This document shows positions 35,465-44,130 of a DNA stretch of 64,000 nucleotides, in pieces. How positions within the stretch are numbered: position 1 is the stretch's first letter; every line of letters starts with the position of its first letter. A model generated the notes under the pieces. It worked only from the letters and a program-made list of their open reading frames with translations, was not told the origin of the DNA and did not search any database. Source of the stretch: Emticicia soli (lineage in GTDB: Bacteria > Bacteroidota > Bacteroidia > Cytophagales > Spirosomataceae); assembly GCF_037860775.1 (NCBI RefSeq), contig NZ_JBBEWC010000003.1, positions 372,001 to 436,000 of the forward strand, read 5' to 3'. The translations under genes were made by a program, and so were the position numbers.

Positions 35465-36865
35465 ATGCCAACTTACGGACAAATAAAGAGACAAATAGAT
35501 TTAAATCCTTTTGCTATGTTGATGCTCCGCAACGAGCTGAAAGCACTACCGAGCATTATACAGGAAGATGAATACATTGATGCCTCTGTGCATGGTTATT
35601 GGCATAACCAGCATGTGTTGTTGTTGGCTACTACCAAGCGTATTTTATTGGTAGATAGCGATCAGTCAGGCGATGTAGAGGTGATTGAGTTTCCGTATAA
35701 TGAAACGGTTACGGTGCGGTGTCCGACCCCTGATTCTGTTGTTTTTGGAACAGCCGAACGAAAGGTAAAAGTTGACAATACAATAGAAGAATACATAGCG
35801 GCTTTTTATAAAGTAGTGAATGACAGATTAGCTGGCAGAGAACCACAGATTTATAGAGAAAATGATATTTACTCAAAAACCGCTGAGGCGCAGGAAGAAT
35901 ATCCGCAAGGGCAAGCACAATATACCAGCAATCCGTTTCATGTGTTGCTAAGAGGTTTAGATGGGATTACCAAAATGATTAATCCTGACATAAAAGTAAA
36001 TCAGCCTGAAAAAACTGCCAGTGTTCCTGCAAGCAAACAAACGCCTGTTGTACCGGAGCAAACTTTAGACGAATTGCTTGCTGAACTAAATGCGCTGATT
36101 GGATTACAAAATGTAAAAGACGAAGTAAGTAGCTTGGTGAATGTTTTGAAGATTGAAAAAATCAGAAAAGAACAAGGCATTAAAGTGCCGGAGCGTTCGC
36201 TTCACATGGTTTTTCATGGAAATCCGGGTACGGGTAAAACTACTATTGCCCGTTTATTGGCCAAGATATTCAAGGCTTTGGGCATACTTAGTAAAGGGCA
36301 TTTATACGAAACCGACCGAAGCGGATTAGTGGCAGGGTATACGGGTCAGACATCCTTAAAAACCCGTGAAGTATGTGAAAAATCTACGGGTGGTATCTTA
36401 TTTATTGACGAAGCCTATGCCCTCAATACCGACGATACTTATGGCCCTGAGGCAGTAAATACCATTGTAAAATACATGGAAGACCACCGCAATGATTTTG
36501 TGGTAATTGTGGCGGGTTATGAAGAAAAAATGACTGAATTTATCAATTCTAACCCAGGCCTGCATTCGAGATTTAACAAGTATATCGGCTTTAAAGATTA
36601 TACACCTGAAGAGATTCTGGAAATTTATTTGATTCAAGCACAAAAGGTACAACTAAAGGTTGATGAAGCCGCCAAAAAGAAAGTGTATAAGCTATTTAAG
36701 AAACTATACGAAGATAGAGATTCATCGTTCGGTAATGGGCGTTTGGCACGTAATATCTTTGAGAAAACCTACGAAAAACAAGCAAATCGTCTGGTAAAAG
36801 AAGGTATTGAAAATGCAGATATAAGCCTGATAAAAGAGGTTGATATTCCGGTGGTGGAAGATTAA
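35465..36865 (+). CDS. AAA+ ATPase (CbbX/SpoVK type) with N-terminal PH-like domain
   Basis: I use the ATG at 35465 (MPTYGQIKR, 466 residues). The N-terminal part (about 30-115) resembles a bacterial PH-like domain: HVLLLATTKRILLVDSDQSG, then VEVIEFPYNETVTV. A linker rich in Pro/Gln follows. The C-terminal CbbX/SpoVK/EccA-type ATPase has Walker A GNPGTGKTTIARLL, the VAGYTGQTSLKTRE pore-loop region, Walker B GGILFIDEAYAL and the HSRFNKYIGF arginine finger. CbbX-type proteins remodel partner complexes; no RuBisCO or ESX gene is near. The combination with a PH-like module is the unusual part. Confidence 0.88.
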   Translation: MPTYGQIKRQIDLNPFAMLMLRNELKALPSIIQEDEYIDASVHGYWHNQHVLLLATTKRILLVDSDQSGDVEVIEFPYNETVTVRCPTPDSVVFGTAERKVKVDNTIEEYIAAFYKVVNDRLAGREPQIYRENDIYSKTAEAQEEYPQGQAQYTSNPFHVLLRGLDGITKMINPDIKVNQPEKTASVPASKQTPVVPEQTLDELLAELNALIGLQNVKDEVSSLVNVLKIEKIRKEQGIKVPERSLHMVFHGNPGTGKTTIARLLAKIFKALGILSKGHLYETDRSGLVAGYTGQTSLKTREVCEKSTGGILFIDEAYALNTDDTYGPEAVNTIVKYMEDHRNDFVVIVAGYEEKMTEFINSNPGLHSRFNKYIGFKDYTPEEILEIYLIQAQKVQLKVDEAAKKKVYKLFKKLYEDRDSSFGNGRLARNIFEKTYEKQANRLVKEGIENADISLIKEVDIPVVED

Positions 36866-36913
36866 AAAAAACTGGGCTTGCTTTATCCTTGAAAATAGCC
36901 TGCTATCATAATG

Positions 36914-36946
36914 TTGAAGGAAAAGACACTCGAAATGTTATTTTTG
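36914..36946 (+). promoter_or_regulatory. Promoter of the 160-residue gene
   Basis: TTG at 36914-36916 and TATTTTTG at 36939-36946 (spacer 22 nt) fit the Bacteroidota pattern; transcription would begin about 14 nt before the ATG at 36967. Confidence 0.5.
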
Positions 36947-36966
36947 TATTATAAAATGAAAATAAG

Positions 36967-37449
36967 ATGAGAAATACGTTCAACTATTTAAAAAAAGCGC
37001 TCAGCAACAAGATTAATGTTTTGGAGAGAGATTCGGAAGTAGGTTATGTGGAGTTTGATAGCTTTAAAACCGATGTAGCCGGAGAGTTTAAGCAAAAGAA
37101 ATATTTGTTTAAAAAGAAAAGTTTCTGGAAGAGTGATTTTCAGATTTACAGAGAGGATAACAAGCAACTAATTGGCGAAATAACGTTTTCGAACTGGAAA
37201 AGAAAGGCTGAAATTAACTTGATAAACGGCGAAAAGTTTACAATGGAAACCAGAAATTTCTGGGGTACTCAATGGCGTATTGATGATGTAAACAGAGAAG
37301 TACTGGAGTTTGAAAAAACCAAGCAATTCTGGAGCAACGAAGGCACAATTACCGCCAATATCAACGATAATGAAAAAATGGGCTTATTGGTACTTCTGGG
37401 TATTTTTGTGAATTTTGTATATGAGCGGAGGGCTGCAGCAGCAGCGTAA
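36967..37449 (+). CDS. Conserved hypothetical protein with C-terminal hydrophobic segment
   Basis: A 160-residue protein with alternating beta-like segments (YVEFDSFKTDVAGEFKQKK, WKSDFQIYREDNKQLIGEIT, GEKFTMETRNFWGTQWRID), which suggests a small beta-barrel of the LURP/tubby type, followed by a C-terminal hydrophobic run (GLLVLLGIFVNFVYERR) and a short alanine tail from GCN repeats. The LURP/tubby suggestion is weak. It lies after the AAA+ gene, but a promoter at 36914 allows separate expression. Confidence 0.7.
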   Translation: MRNTFNYLKKALSNKINVLERDSEVGYVEFDSFKTDVAGEFKQKKYLFKKKSFWKSDFQIYREDNKQLIGEITFSNWKRKAEINLINGEKFTMETRNFWGTQWRIDDVNREVLEFEKTKQFWSNEGTITANINDNEKMGLLVLLGIFVNFVYERRAAAAA

Positions 37450-37480
37450 TGCTAGGTATTTAAGAGTTTCCTTTAATAAA

Positions 37481-37523
37481 AATAGGCTGTAATTTACTGT
37501 TTTGTAAATACGGCCTATTATTT
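37481..37523. terminator. Imperfect bidirectional terminator
   Basis: AATAGGC (37481-37487) pairs with GCCTATT (37513-37519), and a partly paired inner stem lies between them; T- and A-rich flanks are present on both sides. It lies between convergent genes. Confidence 0.55.
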
Positions 37524-37545
37524 TATATCATAAGTCAGTTATTGC

Positions 37546-38412
37546 TTAATTCTCTGATAGATACTTTTTCTTAAAATTTGATGGACTTTCGCCAGTTTTT
37601 GATAAAAACTGGCGGCTGAAATAAGCGGGGTCTTCATAGCCCAAGTCATAGGCAATTTCTTTGGCTGTCATAGAGGTATGTATCAGTAGCCGTTTGGCTT
37701 CTAACATAATACGGTCTTTGATTACCTCGTTGGGTTGTGGCAGATTAAGCCGCTTAAATTTGTTAGTGATAGTTTTGGCGGCTATACATAGCAAATCGGC
37801 GTAGTCGGCTACACTGTGCTTTTCCTTGTAATAAGCATCAACCAGCACATTAAAGCGTCTGAAAAACTCCATCTCACTGTTGTTTTGTAGCATTTCCTTT
37901 CCGAAGTGTTCTTTCTTCCAGATTCTGGTTGATTTAATGAGCAATTGTTTCAGATACGTACGAATCATTTCTTCTTTCGAATTATCATCGCATCCGAATT
38001 CATCGTCGATGTATTTATAAAGCGCATTGATAAAGTCTACTTCTTCATCTACTACTAAAATCATTCGCATATTGTTGATGCTGTTGAATAGTAGGCCATC
38101 ACACGCAACTTCTGCATCATGTATTTGTATACAGTAGAAATCACGGTTGTAAAAAATAAGCTGACCTTCTTCATTACCAACTTCTTCAATCTGAAAGAAC
38201 TGATTCGGACTTATAAAAAACAAACTCTTTTGCGTGGTAACATGCACATTAAAATCGATAGTGATTTTGTAGCCTTCCGGGAGGTATAAAATCTTGATAA
38301 AAGTTTTAAAAGCACCATTATTAATGTGCTTGCTACTCTCTTTATTTACCGAAACCAAGCCCAGTTTTTTAAGACTTGCCTCAAATACATTTTGCTTCAT
38401 CATAATCATCAA
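37546..38412 (-). CDS. AraC-family transcriptional regulator
   Basis: A 288-residue regulator with an N-terminal cupin-like sensing region and a C-terminal AraC-type helix-turn-helix (about 190-288), containing LLCIAAKTITNKFKRLNLPQ, MTAKEIAYDLGYEDPAYFSR and QFLSKTGESPSNFKKKYLSE. Four Met codons cluster at the start (38412 to 38400), so the exact start is uncertain by up to 4 residues. Downstream on the same strand of the hydrolase and OsmC genes, with about 100 nt between, so it may regulate that oxidative-stress pair. Confidence 0.93.
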   Translation of the reverse strand: MMIMMKQNVFEASLKKLGLVSVNKESSKHINNGAFKTFIKILYLPEGYKITIDFNVHVTTQKSLFFISPNQFFQIEEVGNEEGQLIFYNRDFYCIQIHDAEVACDGLLFNSINNMRMILVVDEEVDFINALYKYIDDEFGCDDNSKEEMIRTYLKQLLIKSTRIWKKEHFGKEMLQNNSEMEFFRRFNVLVDAYYKEKHSVADYADLLCIAAKTITNKFKRLNLPQPNEVIKDRIMLEAKRLLIHTSMTAKEIAYDLGYEDPAYFSRQFLSKTGESPSNFKKKYLSEN

Positions 38413-38512
38413 CTTTAAGAAGGGAAACTGTCGTCAGAAATCCAAAATTAAGTAATCTTTAGCACATAAGCAGGGAAAAGACATTGTTGCCTTTACCTGC
38501 TTATTTTGTAGT

Positions 38513-39421
38513 TTATTGTCGGGCAAATTTTTCGAGTTCTGTGTTAAATTTTTCTAATTCTTCAATAAACAAGGCATGACCGCTATTTTCGAATCTTACA
38601 ATGAACGAGTTTTTTAGTCCTTTATGTAATTGTTCGGCAAAGCTAAAATCACACAGTTTATCTTTTACTCCATGAAATATAGCCACTGGTATTGTTATTT
38701 TGCTTAATTCGGGGCGTAAATCTGTATCACGGAGAGCAAGCAAAGATTGAGTAGCTGCATAAGGCGATGCTTCTAAGTTGATAGTTTCAAGCCAATTTGC
38801 CAAGCCTGCCGAAATGCCGTTTTCTGTTGCTGCAAATCCTTTTCCGAAGTTCTCTAAAACCTGTGGTCTGTTGGTTCTGCTAAGGTTTATTAATGCTGCT
38901 GCATCTTCGTCCGAGGCACCGTAAAGATAATCAGGTTGTTTTTTCCACGATGGTGCTGCTGCGCCGAATAATGCAAGTTTAGAAACATGAGCCGAGTTGT
39001 ATTTAGCTACGTAATGAATCACAACAGCACCACCCATCGAAAATCCTCCTAGCACAGCATTCTTTATTTTTAACTTGTTCAAAACAAACTTAATATCATC
39101 GGCAAATACATCGTAGTTGTACTTGCCATAAGGCTTATCTGATTTGCCAAAACCTCTGAGTGTGATACCAATGACTCTGAATCCTTTCTGAACTAAATAT
39201 TGATATTGGTATTCATACATAGCATCGCTTAACGGCCAGCCATGAATAAGTACAATCGGTTGACCCTCTCCGAGGTCTGTTACATGAAGCCTTACATTTT
39301 TTTCAACCTCAATGTATTCTTCTCTCCCTGCTGATGCCGGCTCACGAAGATTTTGGGCTGATAATGAATTGTTTAAAACAGAACCTATTAATAGACTTAC
39401 TACTAGATATATCGTTTTCAT
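38513..39421 (-). CDS. Exported alpha/beta hydrolase, haloperoxidase-like
   Basis: A 302-residue hydrolase with a signal peptide (MKTIYLVVSLLIGSVLNNSL, cleaved after LSAQ). Motifs are VLIHGWPLSDAMYEYQ (oxyanion loop), GITLRGFGKSDKP, the nucleophile S128 in LGGFSMGGAVV, and H in ENSGHALFIEE, with an acid in FHGVKDKLCDF. This is the non-haem chloroperoxidase/esterase-like subgroup. It follows an OsmC-type peroxidase gene by 45 nt, so the two probably act together against peroxides or in detoxification. Substrate unknown. Confidence 0.9.
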   Translation of the reverse strand: MKTIYLVVSLLIGSVLNNSLSAQNLREPASAGREEYIEVEKNVRLHVTDLGEGQPIVLIHGWPLSDAMYEYQYQYLVQKGFRVIGITLRGFGKSDKPYGKYNYDVFADDIKFVLNKLKIKNAVLGGFSMGGAVVIHYVAKYNSAHVSKLALFGAAAPSWKKQPDYLYGASDEDAAALINLSRTNRPQVLENFGKGFAATENGISAGLANWLETINLEASPYAATQSLLALRDTDLRPELSKITIPVAIFHGVKDKLCDFSFAEQLHKGLKNSFIVRFENSGHALFIEELEKFNTELEKFARQ

Positions 39422-39466
39422 TTTCTTGTTAGTTTAATTATTAATATTTATTGAGTGTATGTATGA

Positions 39467-39877
39467 TTAAAGCAGATGTGGGTCGAGTGTAATTTCTAAA
39501 TTATATGCCTTGCTCACAGGGCAGGTTTCTTTAGAAATAGCTGCAATTTTTAAAAATTCAGCTTCGGTTATGCCGGGTATTTTGGCATGTAGCGTAAGTG
39601 CCGATTTTGAAATTACACCGTTCACAAGCGAAACCACTGCTTCTGTGCTGAGCTCTTCAGGCACAAAACCCGCTGTTGTGAGGTCGGCACTCAACTTCAT
39701 CGTAAAACATCCGGCGTGGGCAGCAGCCATTAGTTCTTCCGGGTTAGTGCCTGACTGGTTTTCGAAGCGGGACACGAACGAATAAGGAGTTTGATTTAAG
39801 ATTTGACTTTGTGAGGTAAGGTGTCCTTTGCCTTCTTTGATAGTGCCATTCCAGATGGCTTTTGCTGAACGATTCAT
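39467..39877 (-). CDS. OsmC-family peroxiredoxin-like protein
   Basis: The start at 39875-39877 gives 136 residues, MNRSAKAIWNGTIKEGKGHL, normal for OsmC/Ohr; upstream in-frame codons would add an unrelated tail. The two catalytic cysteines are in AAHAGCFTMKLSADL and KETCPVSKAYN, and the conserved GTNPEELMAAAHAGC block is present. OsmC enzymes reduce organic and inorganic peroxides with thiol partners. It is upstream of the hydrolase gene on the same strand. Cytoplasmic. Confidence 0.93.
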   Translation of the reverse strand: MNRSAKAIWNGTIKEGKGHLTSQSQILNQTPYSFVSRFENQSGTNPEELMAAAHAGCFTMKLSADLTTAGFVPEELSTEAVVSLVNGVISKSALTLHAKIPGITEAEFLKIAAISKETCPVSKAYNLEITLDPHLL

Positions 39878-40244
39878 GGTATTTTTTGATTTAAGTTTTT
39901 GTGTTATAATTTGATGATGCAAAGTTGGCCGAAAATAGCGCATGAGCCAATGCACAGTTTTCTATCTGTATTGTACTTTTTTCCTTTTGAAGATCTAATG
40001 TGTGTTAAGATTGAGGAAAAACTATTATTTTAGGATTAGTGACGGAAATATTGTATCAATTAGATACCTTTAAGAATGAGTAGAGTAATATAGATATGAT
40101 GTAAAATGTACGTATACAGTTAGAAATACAGCTTTAAGCGTATTATGTGCCGCCCAGTAAATTTTTAGATAGGCTTTGGTTTAAACTTTTGTTTTTGTTT
40201 ACGGCTTTACAAATTTTTGTAGACAGAATCCAAACGTTTATTCC
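39878..40244. other. Intergenic region between divergent genes
   Basis: About 370 nt between the OsmC gene (minus) and the repeat-protein gene (plus). It must carry both promoters; I see no exact -7 box in either direction and no small open frame worth calling. Confidence 0.4.
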
Positions 40245-42227
40245 ATGAAATCTTACTTTCTAGGTGTTTTGTGTACCTTATCGGGCTACTGTTGTTTGGC
40301 GCAGTTATCGTCTGCTACAATTTTACCCAATACAGCCACATTCAAAACAAATATTAATAATGGCTATGCCGGCTATTTTGAAACCAATCATGCTTCAAAT
40401 CCTGCGCCAGTTTTAGGGGCTTTCAGTAAGTCTATTGGCCCGGGTGGATGGTTTTCTATCGATAACACTAATAATTTTTCGCCGGCCATTTATGCAACCA
40501 CAGTAGGTTCGGGTACTGTTATTCAAGGTAGAAATACCGGAACAGGTATTGGAGCTGGTTTTTCAATTGAAAACCCCTCAAATACAAACACGGTTTTGTA
40601 TGCTGTTACCGATGGCACAGGCGGAAGTGCCTATTTTCAACAAAACAATAGCAATGCTACCATACATGCCTTAAATGTAACCACTATGGGTAAAGGCTTT
40701 GCCATTAATGGTGTAACAACAGGCACGGGTGGTGCGGGTAGGTTCGAGACTAATTCAGCAAATAATACCTCTCGAACATTAGCTGCTCTTAGTATTGGTA
40801 GAGGAAGAGCAGGGCATTTCCAGACAATGAATGTCAACAGCGATTCTACCACGCTGGTTGCCGTAACCAACGGAAAAGGAAACGCAATTGATGGAATTAC
40901 AACCGGAAGTGGTAGAGCAGGCCATTTTCAAATAGCTAATACTTCTAGTAGCAGTAGTGCATTAAATGTTATCTCGAACGGTATCGGTGCGTCATTGTCA
41001 TCTTATGCCAATGGTACAGGCAGGGCATCTGAGTTTTTTGTAAATGCACCAGGAAGCCAGGCACAGGCTATTTTTGCCTATGGTGCTGGTCTTGGAAGCA
41101 CCATAGAGTCGCAAGCATTAGGAAATGGAACTGCAGTAAGAGCCATAAGTAGAGGCTCGGGGCCGGCGGGTGTTTTTGAAAACCAGAGTCCCAACTCAAC
41201 CACCTCTTTATGGTCTTCAACCTATGGTTATGGTAATGCAGGAAATTTCCAGACCACCAACCCTGCAAATTCAGCCTCTACTATATTTTCGAGTGCTAGC
41301 GGTGGGGGTAATGCCATTGAAGCTGTAAATATAAGCACAGGTCGGGCAGGATATTTTTCAATTGATAGTCAGGGTAATACCGCAACTGCCGTTTTCGCAA
41401 GAACGAATGGAAGTGGTAATGTTTTCGAAAGCCAGACTACTGGTACAGGTAAAGCGGCACATTTTCAGATAGCTAATACAACCAACAATAGTTCAGGTGT
41501 TTATGTAACTACAAATGGTATAGGTAATGCGGGTGAGTTTTATACAACCAATATAAACAACACCAATAATACACTCTATGCTAAAACACAGGGTACAGGC
41601 AAAGCGGGGCACTTTGAGGTAGATAACGAATTTGGAGCAAGTCCTGCGTTATATGTCGTAAGCAATTCAAGTAGCAATACTGCTTTTATGGCTCAAACCA
41701 AGACAGGTACGGGCGATATAGCTATTTTCAAAGGACAAAATGACTTTATGAACGTAGCTCGTATTAATTACCAAGGAACAGGCTATTTCAATGGTGGTAC
41801 TATGAACTTTGGTGCCGATTTAGCCGAGTCGTTTGAAGTAGAAGGTGAAAGAAAAGAATATGAGCCAGGTGATGTGTTGGTGATTTCAGAAAATAGTGAC
41901 AGAACTGTCGAGAAATCGAGCAAGGCTTATTCTGCTTTAGTAGCTGGGGTATATGCTACTAAACCGGGGGTTTTATTAAGCGAAGCGCCTATCGATAGCG
42001 ATATAAGTGCACAAGTACCTATGGGTGTTGTAGGGGTAATTCCAACAAAAGTTTGTAACGAGGGTGGGCCAATCAAACGTGGCGATTTGCTTGTAACCTC
42101 ATCAAAAACCGGATACGCCATGAAAGCCGACCCTGCCAAATTAGGTTTCGGGCAGGTTTTAGGTAAAGCTCTACAAGGCTTTGATGGAACCGAGGGTAAA
42201 ATTAAAGTATTGGTAAATGTGAAATAA
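40245..42227 (+). CDS. Long secreted repeat protein with a C-terminal GADLAE-type domain
   Basis: A 660-residue exported protein with a signal peptide ending CLAQ. Residues about 30-500 are roughly a dozen imperfect repeats of about 36-40 residues whose core is GTGxAGHFQxxNxxN then xxLxAxTNGxGNAI. This glycine/asparagine-rich pattern would suit a beta-helical fibre. The C-terminal region (FGADLAESFEVEGE, YEPGDVLVISEN, GPIKRGDLLVTSSKTGYAMK) matches a domain seen at the end of many surface fibre-like proteins of Bacteroidota and cyanobacteria. Probably an extracellular filament or adhesin. The NUDIX-type gene lies tail to tail with a 2-nt gap. Function unproven. Confidence 0.85.
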   Translation: MKSYFLGVLCTLSGYCCLAQLSSATILPNTATFKTNINNGYAGYFETNHASNPAPVLGAFSKSIGPGGWFSIDNTNNFSPAIYATTVGSGTVIQGRNTGTGIGAGFSIENPSNTNTVLYAVTDGTGGSAYFQQNNSNATIHALNVTTMGKGFAINGVTTGTGGAGRFETNSANNTSRTLAALSIGRGRAGHFQTMNVNSDSTTLVAVTNGKGNAIDGITTGSGRAGHFQIANTSSSSSALNVISNGIGASLSSYANGTGRASEFFVNAPGSQAQAIFAYGAGLGSTIESQALGNGTAVRAISRGSGPAGVFENQSPNSTTSLWSSTYGYGNAGNFQTTNPANSASTIFSSASGGGNAIEAVNISTGRAGYFSIDSQGNTATAVFARTNGSGNVFESQTTGTGKAAHFQIANTTNNSSGVYVTTNGIGNAGEFYTTNINNTNNTLYAKTQGTGKAGHFEVDNEFGASPALYVVSNSSSNTAFMAQTKTGTGDIAIFKGQNDFMNVARINYQGTGYFNGGTMNFGADLAESFEVEGERKEYEPGDVLVISENSDRTVEKSSKAYSALVAGVYATKPGVLLSEAPIDSDISAQVPMGVVGVIPTKVCNEGGPIKRGDLLVTSSKTGYAMKADPAKLGFGQVLGKALQGFDGTEGKIKVLVNVK

Positions 42228-42229
42228 AT

Positions 42230-42937
42230 TTAAAGCATACCGTCGGGGTTTGGTACAAAGTTTAGAAAAGAATCAGAGTGCGTCTGGTATTTTTCTGTAT
42301 CAAGTTTATATAAAAACGCACCTTTCTTCGAAAATCCTTTTTGCTTCTCTTTTAATTTAATTAAAAGACCAGTAGAAAGGATTTTTCTGCTAAAATTACG
42401 TTTATCAAAATTACTCCCATAGATAGCTTCATACAAATTCTGTATCTGAGGTATTGTGAAAGTTTCAGGCATTAATTCAAACCCGATAGGGTGAAAAGCC
42501 GCTTTATAGCGCAGGCGTTCAATCGCCATTTTTATCATCTGGGCGTGGTCAAATAGCAATTCAGGTAAATCATGCATCGAAAACCACTTGGCATGGTATG
42601 TGTCCGAAATCTTGGTTTCATAATCTTTCACATTCACCAGGGCATAATAAGCCACAGCCACTGTTCGTTCAACAGGGTCTCTTAAAGGATCTCCAAACGC
42701 TCCTAGTTGTTCCAGAAAAACACCCGTAAGATTAGTTAATTCAAATAAAATTCTGTCAGCCGCCTGGTCAAGGCTCTCGTTAGGTTTCAACCAACCACCC
42801 ATTAGCGACCAAGTATCACGGTCGGTCTGTACACCACGTTTTACCAATAATAATTTTAGTTCTTCTCCATCAAACCCGAAAATAATCGAGTCGAGCGCTA
42901 CCAGACACTTGGTCTGTTGTTTATAAAGGTCTAGCAT
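42230..42937 (-). CDS. NUDIX-fold transcriptional regulator (NrtR/AraR-like), degenerate NUDIX box
   Basis: A 235-residue protein with an N-terminal NUDIX fold and a C-terminal winged helix (PETFTIPQIQNLYEAIYGSN onward, then KILSTGLLIKLKEKQKG). The catalytic box GWLKPNESLDQAADRILFEL keeps the first Gly, Glu and Arg, but the REUXEE segment reads RILFEL, so two of the metal-binding acids are missing. Such proteins are ligand-sensing repressors in Bacteroidota (NrtR for NAD, AraR for arabinose). It is divergent from the ABC gene and may control it; ligand unknown. Confidence 0.85.
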   Translation of the reverse strand: MLDLYKQQTKCLVALDSIIFGFDGEELKLLLVKRGVQTDRDTWSLMGGWLKPNESLDQAADRILFELTNLTGVFLEQLGAFGDPLRDPVERTVAVAYYALVNVKDYETKISDTYHAKWFSMHDLPELLFDHAQMIKMAIERLRYKAAFHPIGFELMPETFTIPQIQNLYEAIYGSNFDKRNFSRKILSTGLLIKLKEKQKGFSKKGAFLYKLDTEKYQTHSDSFLNFVPNPDGML

Positions 42938-43050
42938 CTAATCTGTTGAGCTTGCAGGTATTTTCGATTTCTGCTTGATAATTTAGGAACAATATTAGGA
43001 AAGTAGATGCCGATGCACAACAAAAAACGATTTTTTCTGTAAAAAAGACC

Positions 43051-43058
43051 TAGTTTTG
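43051..43058 (+). promoter_or_regulatory. -7 box (TAGTTTTG) of the ABC ATPase gene
   Basis: Exact TANNTTTG, 26 nt before the ATG at 43084. It lies in the intergenic region shared with the divergent NUDIX regulator, so regulation by that protein is possible. Confidence 0.45.
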
Positions 43059-43083
43059 TAAGCAAAATTGTAATTATAAAAGA

Positions 43084-44040
43084 ATGTCGTTGCTCAAGAT
43101 ACAAAATCTATCCAGGTCTTTCGAAGATAAAAAAGCAGTTAGCCAGGTTTCCATCACATTAGAAAAAGGCGAGATTTTAGCAATCTTGGGTGAGAGCGGC
43201 TCAGGTAAAACAACTTTATTGCATTTAATAGCAGCTTTGAAAGAACCAGATGCCGGAGCGGTGTTACTTCTGGAAGATAAACGTATTACGCCTCCTTCTC
43301 AGAAACTAATAGCAGGCCACCCCGATATTAAATTGGTAAGGCAAGACTACGGGCTATTTCCGAATATCTCCATACGTGAAAACATTGCTTATGAGCTTCG
43401 TTACTATGAAGAAAACTACCGCAACAAGCGTGTCGATAAACTTTTAAAACTAAGCGGGCTCGATAAAGTACAAAAACATTTGCCCCGTGAGGTATCAGGC
43501 GGTGAGCAGCAAAGGGCTGTAATTGTAAAAGCCATTGCTGAGCAACCAAAGTTATTGCTCCTTGATGAACCCTTCAGCCACCTTGACGCTGTGAATAAAC
43601 GTAAGCTGAAAGTTGAGATACTCCGCTTGATTAAGGCCGAAGAAGTAAGCTGTATATTTGTAACGCATGATGTAAGCGATGCTTACGGAATGGCCGATTA
43701 TCTGGCTATTATGCGTAAGGGGAAAATGCTACAATTAGATGCGCCACAAAAAGTATATCAACAACCTTTGAACCAATATGTAGCCGAAATTACGGGCGAA
43801 GTAAACATAGTGAGCCACGAATGGCTTGAAAGCATTGGCTTGGGAACACATAGTGTATTTATCCGCCCTGAGCAAATTGCTGTTTCGCCTGAATCAGTTT
43901 TAAAAGCACAAATTTTATCAGTAAAATTTGTAGGTGCTTACCATGAAGTGCTCATTCAAATCGGAGCGCAAACATTAAAGATGTTTAGCTTTACGCCTTT
44001 AAAAACAGGAGAAGAAATAGGAATAGTGATTAATACTTAA
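43084..44040 (+). CDS. ABC transporter ATP-binding protein, orphan
   Basis: A 318-residue ATPase of the PotA/FbpC/CysA type. All motifs are intact: Walker A GESGSGKTTLLH, signature VSGGEQQRAV, Walker B LLLLDEPFSHLDA and the switch histidine in FVTHDVSDAYGM. A C-terminal TOBE-like domain follows (FIRPEQIAVSPESVLKA, KFVGAYHEVLIQIG), usual for importers of polyamines, iron or sulphate. No permease or binding protein gene is adjacent, so the partner must be encoded elsewhere. The histidine-biosynthesis gene hisB follows after 90 nt and has its own -7 box. Confidence 0.93.
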   Translation: MSLLKIQNLSRSFEDKKAVSQVSITLEKGEILAILGESGSGKTTLLHLIAALKEPDAGAVLLLEDKRITPPSQKLIAGHPDIKLVRQDYGLFPNISIRENIAYELRYYEENYRNKRVDKLLKLSGLDKVQKHLPREVSGGEQQRAVIVKAIAEQPKLLLLDEPFSHLDAVNKRKLKVEILRLIKAEEVSCIFVTHDVSDAYGMADYLAIMRKGKMLQLDAPQKVYQQPLNQYVAEITGEVNIVSHEWLESIGLGTHSVFIRPEQIAVSPESVLKAQILSVKFVGAYHEVLIQIGAQTLKMFSFTPLKTGEEIGIVINT

Positions 44041-44093
44041 ACTTCATGCTATAGTTTCTCCATCAGTAAGCTACACTTTTCGAAAAACCTGTC

Positions 44094-44101
44094 TAACTTT
44101 G
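44094..44101 (+). promoter_or_regulatory. -7 box (TAACTTTG) of hisB
   Basis: Exact TANNTTTG, 30 nt before the ATG at 44131, giving hisB its own promoter separate from the ABC gene. Confidence 0.5.
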
Positions 44102-44130
44102 TTGAAAAATACTCTATTTATCTAAAAGCA

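Noticed and set aside
40335..41750. Repeats at the DNA level in the 660-residue protein
   Set aside because: They are in-frame protein repeats with diverged codons, not an independent DNA repeat or CRISPR.
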